Positions 35,104 through 44,402 of a stretch of 64,000 bases of DNA are shown piece after piece. The stretch covers positions 124,001 to 188,000 of the forward strand of contig NZ_MAEJ01000012.1 in the NCBI RefSeq assembly GCF_009933175.1. Direction: 5' to 3'. The notes beneath the pieces are model-generated. The model was not told the origin of the DNA. It ran no database searches and worked only from the letters and a program-made list of their open reading frames with translations. Source of the DNA: Candidatus Enterococcus huntleyi (GTDB taxonomy: Bacteria > Bacillota > Bacilli > Lactobacillales > Enterococcaceae). Numbering within the stretch: the stretch's first letter is position 1; the number at the start of each line of letters is the position of its first letter. Made by a program: the position numbers and the translations under genes.

Positions 35104-35866
35104 TTTATATATGACTGCTTTAAAAAGTTTAGCTGTAAAAGAAACCAATCGCTATTTACGAATTTGGGTACAAACACTGGTACCACCTGTTATCACAACT
35201 TCTTTATACTTTGTTATTTTTGGTAAGATGATTGGTGGACGAATTGGGGAGATGGGCGGCTTTTCTTATATGGAATTTATCGTCCCAGGACTGATTATGA
35301 TGTCAGCTATTACTAGCTCGTATGCCAATGTTTCGTCTTCCTTTTTCTCGCAAAAATTCCAGAAAAATATTGAAGAACTATTAGTTGCACCAGTTCCAAC
35401 GCATGTGATTATTTGGGGCTTTGTGATTGGTGGCGTCGGTCGGAGTGTCTTAGTTGGTTCGTTAGTAACGATCATTTCCTTATTCTTTGTACCATTACAT
35501 GTTCATTCATGGGCGATGGTCATTCTGACTTTACTAATGACGGCCATCTTATTCTCACTAGCTGGTTTAATCAATGGGATTTTTGCCCAATCGTATGATG
35601 ATGTATCGATTGTGCCAACCTTTGTATTACAACCGCTAACGTATTTAGGGGGCGTATTTTACTCCATCTCAATGTTACCACCAATTTGGCAAGCTATTTC
35701 AAAAGTCAATCCAATTGTCTATATGATTTCAGGATTTCGTTTTGGCTTTTTAGGCACAACCGATGTGCCTGTCTTCTTGTCAGTGACTATTTTAGTGTTA
35801 TTTATTGTGGTTCTTTACTCTGTTAGCTGGTATTTAATTAACAAAGGCCGAGGCTTGAGAAGCTAA
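35096..35866 (+). CDS. ABC-2 permease, YadH-like
   Basis: 256 residues from the ATG at 35096, preceded by GTGGAGGA. Six membrane helices with the ABC-2 signature region FIVPGLIMMSAITSSYANVSSSFF and the conserved loop NIEELLVAPVP..., matching YadH/NodJ-type permeases. The start overlaps the ATPase stop by eight bases. A strong terminator follows. Confidence 0.9.
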   Translation: MFNLYMTALKSLAVKETNRYLRIWVQTLVPPVITTSLYFVIFGKMIGGRIGEMGGFSYMEFIVPGLIMMSAITSSYANVSSSFFSQKFQKNIEELLVAPVPTHVIIWGFVIGGVGRSVLVGSLVTIISLFFVPLHVHSWAMVILTLLMTAILFSLAGLINGIFAQSYDDVSIVPTFVLQPLTYLGGVFYSISMLPPIWQAISKVNPIVYMISGFRFGFLGTTDVPVFLSVTILVLFIVVLYSVSWYLINKGRGLRS

Positions 35867-35913
35867 GCGTTCTTGTTGAAAACGTACCTGTCATTATTAA
35901 ATAAGTAAATCAA

Positions 35914-35959
35914 AGAAGAGTAATCCCTCATGAAGTAGGGGATTACTCTTCTATTTTTA
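35914..35959. terminator. Strong terminator between convergent genes
   Basis: AGAAGAGTAATCCC (35914-35927) and GGGATTACTCTTCT (35939-35952) are exact complements, followed by ATTTTTAT. Confidence 0.85.
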
Positions 35960-35965
35960 TGCAAG

Positions 35966-36403
35966 TTAACGCGTTAGCACGATCAGTTCTTTTTGAATAG
36001 TAAAGCCATTTTTTAGATAAAAGTCTGTGGAAGGATAATTCTTTTCTGTATTCAGAATAATTGCATTTAAGTTTTTCTTTTCCAAATCTTTAATAATTTC
36101 GTTGATAAAGATTGTGCCGATACCTTGGCCCTGACGATTATAGTCAACGCAAAATTCATCGATGTAATACTCCATTCCTTGAATCCATGGTTTCTTCATA
36201 CCGATGCTAAGTGCCACAATTTTTTCTTCGATTACGGCAATATAGCCTAAGAAATAATTATTATATAAATGGTTCTGATAGAAAGTTAGAGCTTGTTCCC
36301 GTGATTCATAGACGTCATTCCAAGGCTCTTTAGTAAAAGTTGCCATGGCTAAATCTACACAAGCATCCAGATGCTCTTTGGTTAGTTCTTTTACTTGAAT
36401 CAT
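35966..36403 (-). CDS. GNAT family N-acetyltransferase
   Basis: 145 residues. The second ATG (36403) is preferred because GAGGAG abuts the first ATG and is 8 bases from the second. The acetyl-CoA site is seen as DEFCVDYNRQGQGIGTIFINEI (R/Q-x-x-G-x-G/A), followed by ILNTEKNYPSTDFYLKNGF, the usual end of a GNAT fold. Substrate unknown. Divergent from a second acetyltransferase gene 145 bases away. Confidence 0.88.
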   Translation of the reverse strand: MIQVKELTKEHLDACVDLAMATFTKEPWNDVYESREQALTFYQNHLYNNYFLGYIAVIEEKIVALSIGMKKPWIQGMEYYIDEFCVDYNRQGQGIGTIFINEIIKDLEKKNLNAIILNTEKNYPSTDFYLKNGFTIQKELIVLTR

Positions 36404-36548
36404 TCTATACATCTCCTCATTTTTCCCTTAGACTTAGGATAACGTAACTAAAACAGGAGGGCAACCTATTGATAAAAATAACGCGAATCAATGGGCTTTA
36501 AAAGGGGATTTGACGGCCAACCCAAATGATAGAGGAGTGAATAAAAAA

Positions 36549-37043
36549 ATGATGGACTGTATTTTTCGAAGGGCAAGACTAGAAGATATTGATGAAATTA
36601 TGGCGATTGAACAGGCAAGTTTTACAAAAGAAGAAGCCGCAACTAAGACAGCCATGTTAGAACGAATTCGGCTGATTCCAGATAGCTTTCTGCTGGCAGT
36701 CGATGGAGAAACTATTCTTGGTTATGTGGTCGGGCCAGTCATCACTAGTCAATTCTTAACAGATGATTTATTTGAGAAAACTGTCGAGAATCCTCAATAT
36801 GGAGGGATTCAGACAATCTTAAGTTTGGCGGTAAATCCTGACCACCGAGGACTCGGTCTAGCCGGCCGTTTGTTAGAACAGCTAAAAGAGGAAAGTATGT
36901 TGCGTAAGAGAGCTGCCATTACTTTAACATGTTTAGAGCCTTTAATTCCCTATTACAAGAAGTTTGATTATCAACTTATAGGTATTTCGGAGTCTGTGCA
37001 TGCGGGTGAAGTTTGGTATGATATGTCTCTACCTTTATCGTAG
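36549..37043 (+). CDS. GNAT N-acetyltransferase, arylalkylamine-acetyltransferase-like
   Basis: 164 residues from the ATG at 36549, preceded by GAGGAGTGA. The acetyl-CoA loop is SLAVNPDHRGLGLAGRLLEQL, and the order RRARLEDIDEIMAIEQASF ... LTCLEPLIPYYKKFDYQLIG fits the group of bacterial AANAT-like acetyltransferases that act on amines. The actual acceptor is not known. Confidence 0.85.
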   Translation: MMDCIFRRARLEDIDEIMAIEQASFTKEEAATKTAMLERIRLIPDSFLLAVDGETILGYVVGPVITSQFLTDDLFEKTVENPQYGGIQTILSLAVNPDHRGLGLAGRLLEQLKEESMLRKRAAITLTCLEPLIPYYKKFDYQLIGISESVHAGEVWYDMSLPLS

Positions 37044-37059
37044 CTCCATAAACAAAACA

Positions 37060-37106
37060 ACGAGTGAGAAACCCTTTCATTAACTGAAGGTTTTCTCACT
37101 CGTGAT
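37060..37106. terminator. Bidirectional terminator
   Basis: ACGAGTGAGAAACC (37060-37073) pairs with GGTTTTCTCACTCGT (37089-37103) with one bulge. It lies between the stops of the convergent acetyltransferase and M29 aminopeptidase genes. Confidence 0.8.
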
Positions 37107-37134
37107 TTTATCTAAAAATTATAGAAAGCTGACT

Positions 37135-38373
37135 CTATGCCCAGTCGCCGTTGCGGAAAACGGGTACGCGGCTACCGTCTTCACGGATACCATCAATATT
37201 CATTTTATCTGAGCCCACCATGAAGTCAACGTGTGTTTGACTTCTATTTAGGCCAGCTTCAGCTAATTCTTCTTCACTCATTGATGTGCCATTTTGTAAG
37301 TTGAAAGCATAAGCAGATCCGAAAGCCAAATGATTTGAAGCATTTTCATCAAATAAGGTATTATAAAAAATAATGCCTGATTGAGAAATTGGTGACGGAT
37401 CCGGTACAAGAGCCACTTCTCCGAGATGCTTCGCTCCTTCATCCGTATCCAATAGCTTCGCTAAGACTTCTTGACCTTGCTCTGCTGAAAAATCTTCAAC
37501 GCGTCCATCTTTAAATGTGAATTTCATGCCACTGATAATTGTACCAGCATAACTTAATGGTTTTGTGCTTGAGATATAGCCATCGACGCGACGACTATCT
37601 GGGGCAGTAAAGACTTCTTCTGTAGGCATATTTGCCATGAATTTTTCGTCTCGTGCGTTAAAGCTACCTGCGCCTTCCCATAAATGATTTTTAGGTAAGC
37701 CAATTACCAAATCAGTTCCTGGAGCCGTATAGTGAAGAGCAGTAAATTGTTCTTTATTTAGCTCTGCAGCCTTTGTTGCTAATGTTTTATCATGGGCTTG
37801 CCAAGTGGCTACTGGGTCTGCTGAATAGATACGAGTGGTTTTGAAAATTTCATCCCATAAGGCATCCACTTGTTCTTCTTCTGTCGCTAAATCGGGGAAG
37901 ACTTTACTTGCCCATCCAGGACTTGCAGCAGCAACAACTGTCCAACTAACTTTGTTTGCTTGTGTTGCTTTACGCAGATTCATCATAGCTTTTCCGGCAG
38001 CCATCTGATAAGCAGCCACGCGATCTGAATCGACACCAGCTAATGCACCTGGGTCAGAAGAGACCACGCTGATGCGGCTAGCTCCTTGTTCAACCCAGCT
38101 GTCTGATTGATCAATTTTGTATTGTGGAATCTTAGAAATTCTTGATTCATCGGCAAAGCTTAAGAATTCTTTTTGAACGAATTCATCAGTCCATTGCACT
38201 TGTACTTCAGCAGCACCTAATTTATAAGCTTCGGCTGTAATCAAACGTGCTAGAGGCGCTTGGTCAACGCTGATTTGTAGGACTACAGTATGTCCATCTT
38301 GAACATTTACGCCAACTTCGGCGATTAAGCGAGCATATTTCTCTAAGTTTTTATTAAAATTTTCTAATGTCAT
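37135..38373 (-). CDS. M29 family aminopeptidase (AmpS/PepS type)
   Basis: 412 residues, the usual length of AmpS/PepS/AmpT enzymes, which remove N-terminal residues from peptides in the cytoplasm. Metal and catalytic residues are recognisable: MPTEEVFTAP (Glu), LGEVALV (Glu), FDENASNHLAFGSAYAF (His, Tyr) and THVDFMVG (His, Asp). It has no signal peptide. AGGAGAGACAG precedes the ATG. Probably helps recycle peptides in an organism that imports amino acids as peptides. Confidence 0.93.
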   Translation of the reverse strand: MTLENFNKNLEKYARLIAEVGVNVQDGHTVVLQISVDQAPLARLITAEAYKLGAAEVQVQWTDEFVQKEFLSFADESRISKIPQYKIDQSDSWVEQGASRISVVSSDPGALAGVDSDRVAAYQMAAGKAMMNLRKATQANKVSWTVVAAASPGWASKVFPDLATEEEQVDALWDEIFKTTRIYSADPVATWQAHDKTLATKAAELNKEQFTALHYTAPGTDLVIGLPKNHLWEGAGSFNARDEKFMANMPTEEVFTAPDSRRVDGYISSTKPLSYAGTIISGMKFTFKDGRVEDFSAEQGQEVLAKLLDTDEGAKHLGEVALVPDPSPISQSGIIFYNTLFDENASNHLAFGSAYAFNLQNGTSMSEEELAEAGLNRSQTHVDFMVGSDKMNIDGIREDGSRVPVFRNGDWA

Positions 38374-38545
38374 CTCTGTCTCTCCTGAAAGTTAATAGTT
38401 TATTAAACATGAATATGATAACATTTAACCGGTAGGAGAACAAATAAAAAAATTAGATTTAGCTAAGTCTGATGAGAATATTTTAAATGAAGGGACAGAA
38501 GGTTTGTTAAAGAGGAGTGTTTGGTAAACGGAAATCAGTGTTATT

Positions 38546-38561
38546 AAAAAACATGTTTTTT
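38546..38561. promoter_or_regulatory. 16-base perfect palindrome upstream of a TetR gene
   Basis: AAAAAACATGTTTTTT is a perfect palindrome, with a related AAAACGTGTT about 8 bases further on, just before a TACAAT that can be the -10 (near 38579). Candidate autoregulatory operator of the TetR gene at 38641. Confidence 0.5.
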
Positions 38562-38640
38562 ATACAGAGAAAACGTGTTACAATAACCGTATAAACTTGT
38601 TGAAAGCGTTGTTGACATTGCATAAGGAGATTAAAAAATT

Positions 38641-39213
38641 ATGGCAAGAAAAAAAACCATAACCAGAGAACAGATTTTAAAAGCTGCTCATGATGTAGTT
38701 GCTACCGAAGGTTTTTCTCGTTTTACAGCTCGTAACATTGCAAACAAGATGAAGTGCTCTACACAACCGATTTATTTAGAATTTAAGAACATGGATGATT
38801 TAAAGGATGAGTTATACAAACAGCTTCATCGCTATTTATCCGAAGATGTTTTTCAAGCGGTCCACACAGGGAAACCCCTCATTGACTTGGCGCTGAATTA
38901 CATTCATTTTGCAGTAAATGAAAGTGGCTTGTATCGAGCATTGTATCTGGAATATACGGGTGCAGGTGAAGAGATGCAAGAATTTTCATATGAATGCTTT
39001 TTAGAAATCATCAAAAAAGATCCAACCTTTAATCAGTTGACAGAGGAACGGATTTTGTCATTGCACACGGGTACTTGGATTGTGGCCACGGGTGTGGCTT
39101 CATTAATGACTTCTGGAATTATCCAGTTGACGGATGATGAGATTGAAGCACTCATTCAAGATACGATTGATCATATTCTTAGTGATGAAAGTCCAGTTAA
39201 AGTTAATTTTTAA
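38641..39213 (+). CDS. TetR family regulator, orphan
   Basis: 190 residues. TetR DNA-binding domain at about 5-55 (ITREQILKAAHDVVATEGFSRFTARNIANKMKCSTQPIYLEFKNMDDL); the recognition helix reads STQPIYLEF. The C-terminal domain contains WIVATGVASLMTSGI as in the TetR_C WHG-like group. AAGGAGATT precedes the ATG. Neither neighbour (M29 peptidase divergent, flavodoxin convergent) is an obvious target. Confidence 0.87.
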   Translation: MARKKTITREQILKAAHDVVATEGFSRFTARNIANKMKCSTQPIYLEFKNMDDLKDELYKQLHRYLSEDVFQAVHTGKPLIDLALNYIHFAVNESGLYRALYLEYTGAGEEMQEFSYECFLEIIKKDPTFNQLTEERILSLHTGTWIVATGVASLMTSGIIQLTDDEIEALIQDTIDHILSDESPVKVNF

Positions 39214-39270
39214 GATGCTTTATTTAAAAAAGAGGTTGTGACAGGAACCATTTCTGTAGCACCGTTTATT

Positions 39271-39312
39271 AAAAAAAGAAGGATGACAAATTATTGTCAT
39301 CCTCCTTTTTTT
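39271..39312. terminator. Strong bidirectional terminator
   Basis: AAAAAAAGAAGGATGACAA (39271-39289) and TTGTCATCCTCCTTTTTTT (39294-39312) form a long stem with a 4-base loop between the convergent TetR and flavodoxin genes. Confidence 0.9.
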
Positions 39313-39315
39313 TGA

Positions 39316-39762
39316 CTAGGCTTGAAGTTTTTCCGCTAATGCTTTAGCGAAAGCTTCAAGTTTTTCGATATCTTCTTCTTCAGCAGCTAAATCAACTTTG
39401 ACAGATTCTGCCCCTTTAACTGCGCCAATTTTTGAAAAGACTGCTTCAAAATCATCGACTGATTTACAAAATTCATCGTAAAATGTGTCGCCTGAACCAC
39501 AGACACCAAAGATTTTTCCAGCTAAATTAACTTCTTGTAAATCCTCATAAAAATCAACAATTTCATCTGGTAATTCGCCGTCACCATAAGTATAAGTCGC
39601 GACAACACAGATATCTGCGTCTGTGAAATCTTCGGCATCGACTTGAGTACATTCGTCGATCTCCACTTCAAAATCCATATTTTCAAACGCTTCGGCGACG
39701 ATATCAGCGATTTCTTCGGTATTTCCTGTCATACTGGCATAAACAATTTTTGCTAAAGTCAT
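39316..39762 (-). CDS. Flavodoxin
   Basis: 148 residues, acidic, an FMN electron carrier. The phosphate-binding loop is YASMTGNTEEIAD near the N terminus; later flavin loops are ATYTYGDGELPDE and CGSGDTFYDEFCKSVD. Normal length for a short-chain flavodoxin. AGGAGGAAGTTTC precedes the ATG. It stands alone and shares a terminator with the convergent TetR gene. Confidence 0.95.
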   Translation of the reverse strand: MTLAKIVYASMTGNTEEIADIVAEAFENMDFEVEIDECTQVDAEDFTDADICVVATYTYGDGELPDEIVDFYEDLQEVNLAGKIFGVCGSGDTFYDEFCKSVDDFEAVFSKIGAVKGAESVKVDLAAEEEDIEKLEAFAKALAEKLQA

Positions 39763-39963
39763 GAAACTTCCTCCTACTGGGTCTCTTTAAATAAGTGCTC
39801 ATTTATTATTCGGGGTTCAGCACAAAGGCTGCACTCTACTGATGATTATATCAAAAGCGTTTCAGAAAGAAAACCGCAGATTAAATATTACAAATTCCTC
39901 ATTTGTCTATCAGTCAAAGTCTATGGTAAAATAGATAGAATTCGAAAAAGGGGACGAGAGAAT

Positions 39964-40728
39964 ATGATTACATTAAAATCTGCACGAGAAATTGAAGCGA
40001 TGAAAGAATCAGGCGAGATTTTGGCAGGTGTCCATAAAAGTTTACGTTCATTTATTAAACCAGGAATAACAAGCTGGGATATTGAGCTTTTTGTTAGAAA
40101 ATATATTGAAGATCATGGGGCGGTTGCTGCTCAGATTGGTTTTGAAGGTTATGAATATGCAACATGTATCAGTATAAATGACGAAATTTGTCATGGCTTT
40201 CCACGTAAAAAAGCCTTAAAAGATGGCGATTTAATAAAAGTCGATATGTGTGTCGACTACAAAGGGGCGATGTCTGACTCTTGTTGGTCATATGTTGTTG
40301 GTGAAAGTACGCCCGAAATCGATCATTTAATGGCAGTCACAAAAAAAGCTTTATATATTGGGATTGAGCAAGCTCAAGTCGGTAACCGGATTGGCGATAT
40401 TGGTCATGCCATTCAAACTTATGTTGAAGGTGAAAATTTGGCAGTTGTCCGCGATTTTGTGGGTCACGGCATTGGCCCAACCATTCATGAAAGTCCAGCG
40501 ATTCCTCATTATGGTGAGGCAGGTAAAGGCTTGAGATTGAAAGAAGGCATGGTGATTACTGTTGAGCCGATGGTCAATACAGGTACTTGGAAGATGAAAA
40601 TGGATCCAAATGGTTGGACTGCTTATACGAGAGATGGGGGTCTAAGCTGTCAATTTGAGCATACATTTGCGATTACGAAAGATGGACCGAAAATTTTAAC
40701 TTCTCAAGGGGAAGAAGGAACCTACTAA
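39964..40728 (+). CDS. map: Methionine aminopeptidase, type I
   Basis: 254 residues. Removes the initiator Met from nascent proteins. All five metal ligands are visible: Asp in IKVDMCVDYKG and Asp in AMSDSCWSY, His in FVGHGIGPTIHE, Glu in VITVEPMVNTG and Glu in CQFEHTFAI. The N-terminal start MITLKSAREIEAMKESGEILAGVH is typical. First gene of a run with the YihY-type protein 22 bases downstream. Confidence 0.97.
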   Translation: MITLKSAREIEAMKESGEILAGVHKSLRSFIKPGITSWDIELFVRKYIEDHGAVAAQIGFEGYEYATCISINDEICHGFPRKKALKDGDLIKVDMCVDYKGAMSDSCWSYVVGESTPEIDHLMAVTKKALYIGIEQAQVGNRIGDIGHAIQTYVEGENLAVVRDFVGHGIGPTIHESPAIPHYGEAGKGLRLKEGMVITVEPMVNTGTWKMKMDPNGWTAYTRDGGLSCQFEHTFAITKDGPKILTSQGEEGTY

Positions 40729-40750
40729 AACTTCGATCGGAGGGCTCGGT

Positions 40751-41671
40751 ATGGGGATTATAAATAAATTCAAAGAAAATAAGAAGTTAATGCGATTTAT
40801 TGAAACGACGCAAACGAGAATACAGGATTCTGAGATGGGCGTAACCTCAGTCGTCGTCGCTTATTATTTGTTGCTGTCTATTTTTCCTTTGCTGATTGCG
40901 GTTGGCAATATCTTGCCCTATCTAAGAATCGATCCTAATACCGTTTTACCTTACGTTAAAGAGATAATGCCAACACAGATTTATAATTTCTTAGGCCCTG
41001 CTATACAGGACTTATTAACACAGGAATCTGGGGGATTGTTGTCTATTTCAGCAATCGCCACTTTATGGTCAGCCAGTCAAAGTATCAATGCACTACAAAC
41101 AGCGATGAACAAGGCTTATGGAGTAGAGCAACGGGGGAATTTTATCGTTGTTCGGCTCTTATCACTTGGGGTAATCGTCTTATTCATGATTGCCATCGTT
41201 GGGGTGGTAGGGATTCTCGGATTAGGCCATATGGTATTGGCTTTCTTACAACCAATTTTTGATTTCCCTACTCAAATCATTGATACTTTTGAGACTTTAA
41301 AATGGCCAGTTGTCTCGCTCGCTTTGTTCTTCATTATGCTGCTGATCTTTTTGATTGTTCCAAATGCTAAAGTCAAGATTCGTTCGGTTGTTCCAGGAGC
41401 TATTTTTGCGACAGTTGGTTGGATGTTACTTGCACAAGTCTTTGGTATATATGCCCATTTCTTTGCTTCAAAAGTGAGCGGCTATCAAATCATCGGAAGT
41501 TTTATTGTCTTGATGCTATGGCTTAATTTTTCGGCAACCATTCTAATTTTAGGCGGTATTATTAATGCCGTAGTGCAGGAATATTTGAGCGGTGCGGAGA
41601 TTGAAGAACGTCAAAGTGTGGTTAGCCTTGCGCTAAAAAAAATTAAAGCCATTTTTAAATTGAAAAAATAG
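40751..41671 (+). CDS. YihY/BrkB family inner-membrane protein
   Basis: 306 residues with about six membrane helices. VTSVVVAYYLLLSIFPLLIAVGNILPYL and LATLWSASQSINALQTAMNKAYGVE are family signatures, with VPNAKVKIRSVVPGAIFATVGW near residue 205. The biochemical role is unsettled (it was once called RNase BN in error). CGGAGGGCTCGGT precedes the ATG. It lies between map and the tagO-type gene with short gaps, so probably one operon. Confidence 0.93.
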   Translation: MGIINKFKENKKLMRFIETTQTRIQDSEMGVTSVVVAYYLLLSIFPLLIAVGNILPYLRIDPNTVLPYVKEIMPTQIYNFLGPAIQDLLTQESGGLLSISAIATLWSASQSINALQTAMNKAYGVEQRGNFIVVRLLSLGVIVLFMIAIVGVVGILGLGHMVLAFLQPIFDFPTQIIDTFETLKWPVVSLALFFIMLLIFLIVPNAKVKIRSVVPGAIFATVGWMLLAQVFGIYAHFFASKVSGYQIIGSFIVLMLWLNFSATILILGGIINAVVQEYLSGAEIEERQSVVSLALKKIKAIFKLKK

Positions 41672-41694
41672 CTTATCAGAAAGAGAGAACAGCT

Positions 41695-42816
41695 ATGGAG
41701 TTTGCGTTTAAATTTATAGTGAGACTATTTATTACCCTGGTTATCTCTTTGGTATTAACCCCCTTCATTAAACTGTTGGCCTTCAAGATTGGTGCTACAG
41801 ACAAGCCGGGTGCTCGAAGAATTAATACAAAAGTGATGCCGACAGCTGGTGGGTTAAGTATATTTATATCCTTTAGTTTCGCTGTGTTGTTTTTATACAG
41901 AGATATCTTCGACTTTGCGACGACCTTTCCGATTATCCTCGGAGCGCTGATTGTGGTTATTACAGGGCTAATTGATGATATATTGGAACTAAAGCCGTAT
42001 CAAAAGATGCTAGGTTTATTGATTGCTGCATTGGAAGTATATTTCTATGCAGGTATTCAAATTAAATCATTTGCGGTACCCTTATTAGGACATTTTGAGC
42101 TTGGCTGGTTAGGATTACCAGTGACGATCTTATGGATACTCGCCATCACAAATTCAGTCAACTTAATTGATGGGCTGGATGGCTTAGCCGCAGGGGTTTC
42201 GATGATTGCCTTGGTAACAATCGGAATTATCAGTTATTTCTTTTTACCAAATGTCGGCGCTTATGTAGCCATGATGATCTTTGCTTTAGTTGCATCGATT
42301 GCCGGGTTTTTCCCATTTAATTTTTATCCAGCAACGATTTACTTAGGCGATACAGGGGCGCTCTTTTTAGGCTTTATGGTCTCGGTAATCTCGCTACAAG
42401 GACTGAAAAATGCAACCTTTATTACGATGCTGACACCAATGTTTATTTTAGGCGTACCAATCACAGATACCGTGTATGCAATGATTCGTCGGAAATTTAA
42501 TCGCCAACCAATCTCTTCAGCTGACAAAATGCATTTACACCATCGTTTGCTGTCATTAGGTTTTACCCATAGAGGCGCTGTCCTAACGATTTATGCATTA
42601 GCGATGCTCTTCTCATTTATTGCATTATTGATGAACTATGCTAGTACTTGGGGGACAATTCTACTCGTTATCAGCAGTATCATTGGCTTAGAACTCTTCA
42701 TCGAGTTAATCGGTCTGGTCGGTGAAAATCGCCAACCATTAATGCGGACCCTAAAATTTATCGGTAATCGAAAATACCGTCAAGAAGTCCTAGCTAAAAA
42801 CAAAAGGAAACATTAG
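41695..42816 (+). CDS. tagO: Undecaprenyl-phosphate GlcNAc-1-phosphate transferase (TagO/WecA family)
   Basis: 373 residues, about eleven membrane helices. It starts wall-teichoic acid (or other secondary polymer) synthesis by placing GlcNAc-1-phosphate on undecaprenyl phosphate. Family motifs: ATDKPGARRINTKVMPTAGG, the Asp-rich GLIDDILELKPYQKM, NSVNLIDGLDGLAAG, YLGDTGALFLGF and the MHLHHRLLSLG His motif. It stands 430 bases before five polymer genes in the same direction, consistent with one pathway. The exact symbol is by family; I did not test orthology. Confidence 0.92.
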   Translation: MEFAFKFIVRLFITLVISLVLTPFIKLLAFKIGATDKPGARRINTKVMPTAGGLSIFISFSFAVLFLYRDIFDFATTFPIILGALIVVITGLIDDILELKPYQKMLGLLIAALEVYFYAGIQIKSFAVPLLGHFELGWLGLPVTILWILAITNSVNLIDGLDGLAAGVSMIALVTIGIISYFFLPNVGAYVAMMIFALVASIAGFFPFNFYPATIYLGDTGALFLGFMVSVISLQGLKNATFITMLTPMFILGVPITDTVYAMIRRKFNRQPISSADKMHLHHRLLSLGFTHRGAVLTIYALAMLFSFIALLMNYASTWGTILLVISSIIGLELFIELIGLVGENRQPLMRTLKFIGNRKYRQEVLAKNKRKH

Positions 42817-43244
42817 ATTGCTCAACTGAAAGTGGAGTGTTTAAAATAGACACGTTGAGACAAAAAGCTACTATTATAAGTAAATGTAAAAATAGGTAAG
42901 TAAGAGGGCTATCTAAGAAGGCTTATCTAAGAAGCTAATGAAGAAATACGTCCTCATAAACCTGTGATTATAACCGAAAACAAGTGAAAAAGCGGAAATG
43001 CTAGAGGTAATAAATTATAGATAGTCAGGCAATTAGACAAATTGAGGGAACCTTGAATAATAATAGAAGCTGAAGGTGAAGGAGTAAACTCTTTCATCTT
43101 TTTTTGAGCCGAGTCGTGTAAGTGACGCGGATTGTTGCAAAATCTTTACAATCTGAGAAGTATGACGACAAAAGCGCTATAAGCATTTTCTTTTTAGTGA
43201 ATTTACTGTAAAATGAAGAATGATTTTAAATTGGAGTGTGGGGT
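42817..43244 (+). other. Intergenic region before the wall-polymer genes, with a terminator-like hairpin
   Basis: No gene seen. A short direct repeat (TATCTAAGAAGG near 42911, TATCTAAGAAGC near 42926) is present. GGTGAAGGAGTAAACTCTTTC followed by TCTTTTTTTG at about 43075-43107 looks like a terminator for the tagO transcript, so the following genes likely have their own promoter in the last 130 bases; I cannot place it firmly. Confidence 0.45.
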
Positions 43245-44402
43245 ATGAAGGACGGGTTTCTGTCGTTAATTAAATCCAGCTATTTATTACTTGTACAGGC
43301 GAAAGCGAAAAGTAGTCGCGTTACGCATGACAAGATTGTTTACTTGCTGAGTTTTCCAAGTACAAGTGAGCCGGTGTTGGAAGAACTTTCGGCTTATTTT
43401 GGAAGTCGTTTAGTTATTTGCTATACAGCCAATTCTTTCAGTCTGGCACAGAAGTTTCAAAGTAAAGGGAGCACTATTTATTCGATTGATCGTTTTAGCG
43501 AATTATTTACTCAGGTGGTTCCTCTAGTTAAAGGTGCTTCTACCGTGCTATGTGATAATTATTTTGCTTTTTTAGGAGCAATTGATTTCGCTCCTACGAC
43601 TGAGGTTATTCAACTATGGCACGCAAATGGTGCGATTAAAAAGTTCGGCATCGAAGCAAATTATGCTAAAAATCGTTCAGCTTCAGATAAAAAACGTTAT
43701 AAAAAAGTCTATAAAAAATATACTCATTACGCAGTAGGCTCTGATAAAATGGGGACTATTTTTCAAGAAAGCTATCTGGCAACCTCTGACCAACTATTAA
43801 AAATTGGCTATCCAACCTCTGATCATTTATTGAGTAGTAGCTGGCGTAGGCAGCAGGAAGCTCGCTTTTCTGAGGTCTTTTCAGATCTTGCAAAGAAACG
43901 GATAGTATTGTATACACCTACTTACCGTGAGAAAACTTCAGAAAATCCGCTTGATTTTGAGCGCTTGGCCAACGAGTTAGGCGATGAATGGGTGATTTTT
44001 GCTAAAGCGCATCCCCATGATGAACAATTACAAGAAAGACTTGCTACATCGATGAGCATTTCTTCTGATATGAGAGGGTTTACCTTACAGGAGTTTTTAC
44101 CCTTTGTAGATTGCCTGATTACTGACTATTCATCAGTACCTTTTGAATATACACTGGTCAAGGATAACGGAAAGATTCTCTTTTTTTGTTATGATATGGA
44201 CAGTTATCAAAAAGAGGTAGGCATCCAAGAGGATTTTGAAAGCTGGATACCTAGTACAATAGTTCAAACACAAAAGCAATTAACAAAGGAAATTGTTAGT
44301 GCTGAACCACAGGAGATTGAAGCCTTTAATTCTCTATGGAATCAATATAATGATGGGCAAGCAACACAGCGATTAATCAAACGAATTGAGGAAAAAATAT
44401 GA
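43245..44402 (+). CDS. CDP-glycerol glycerophosphotransferase family protein (TagB-like primase)
   Basis: 385 residues from the ATG at 43245, which follows TTGGAG by 8 bases. The C-terminal two-thirds is the Glyphos_transf domain: QLWHANGAIKKFG (catalytic-site His), VGSDKMGTIFQ, IGYPTSDHLL, VLYTPTYREK, AKAHPHDE and LITDYSSVPFEYTL. It transfers glycerol phosphate from CDP-glycerol to a lipid-linked acceptor at the inner face of the membrane. As the first of two single-domain members and directly before the TagA-type gene, it may be the primase (TagB role, inference). Stop overlaps the next start (ATGA). Confidence 0.87.
   Translation: MKDGFLSLIKSSYLLLVQAKAKSSRVTHDKIVYLLSFPSTSEPVLEELSAYFGSRLVICYTANSFSLAQKFQSKGSTIYSIDRFSELFTQVVPLVKGASTVLCDNYFAFLGAIDFAPTTEVIQLWHANGAIKKFGIEANYAKNRSASDKKRYKKVYKKYTHYAVGSDKMGTIFQESYLATSDQLLKIGYPTSDHLLSSSWRRQQEARFSEVFSDLAKKRIVLYTPTYREKTSENPLDFERLANELGDEWVIFAKAHPHDEQLQERLATSMSISSDMRGFTLQEFLPFVDCLITDYSSVPFEYTLVKDNGKILFFCYDMDSYQKEVGIQEDFESWIPSTIVQTQKQLTKEIVSAEPQEIEAFNSLWNQYNDGQATQRLIKRIEEKI

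Noticed and set aside
33741-35866. Arsenic resistance operon
   Set aside because: Only the regulator fits; no ars pump or reductase gene follows, so the label would overstate the evidence.
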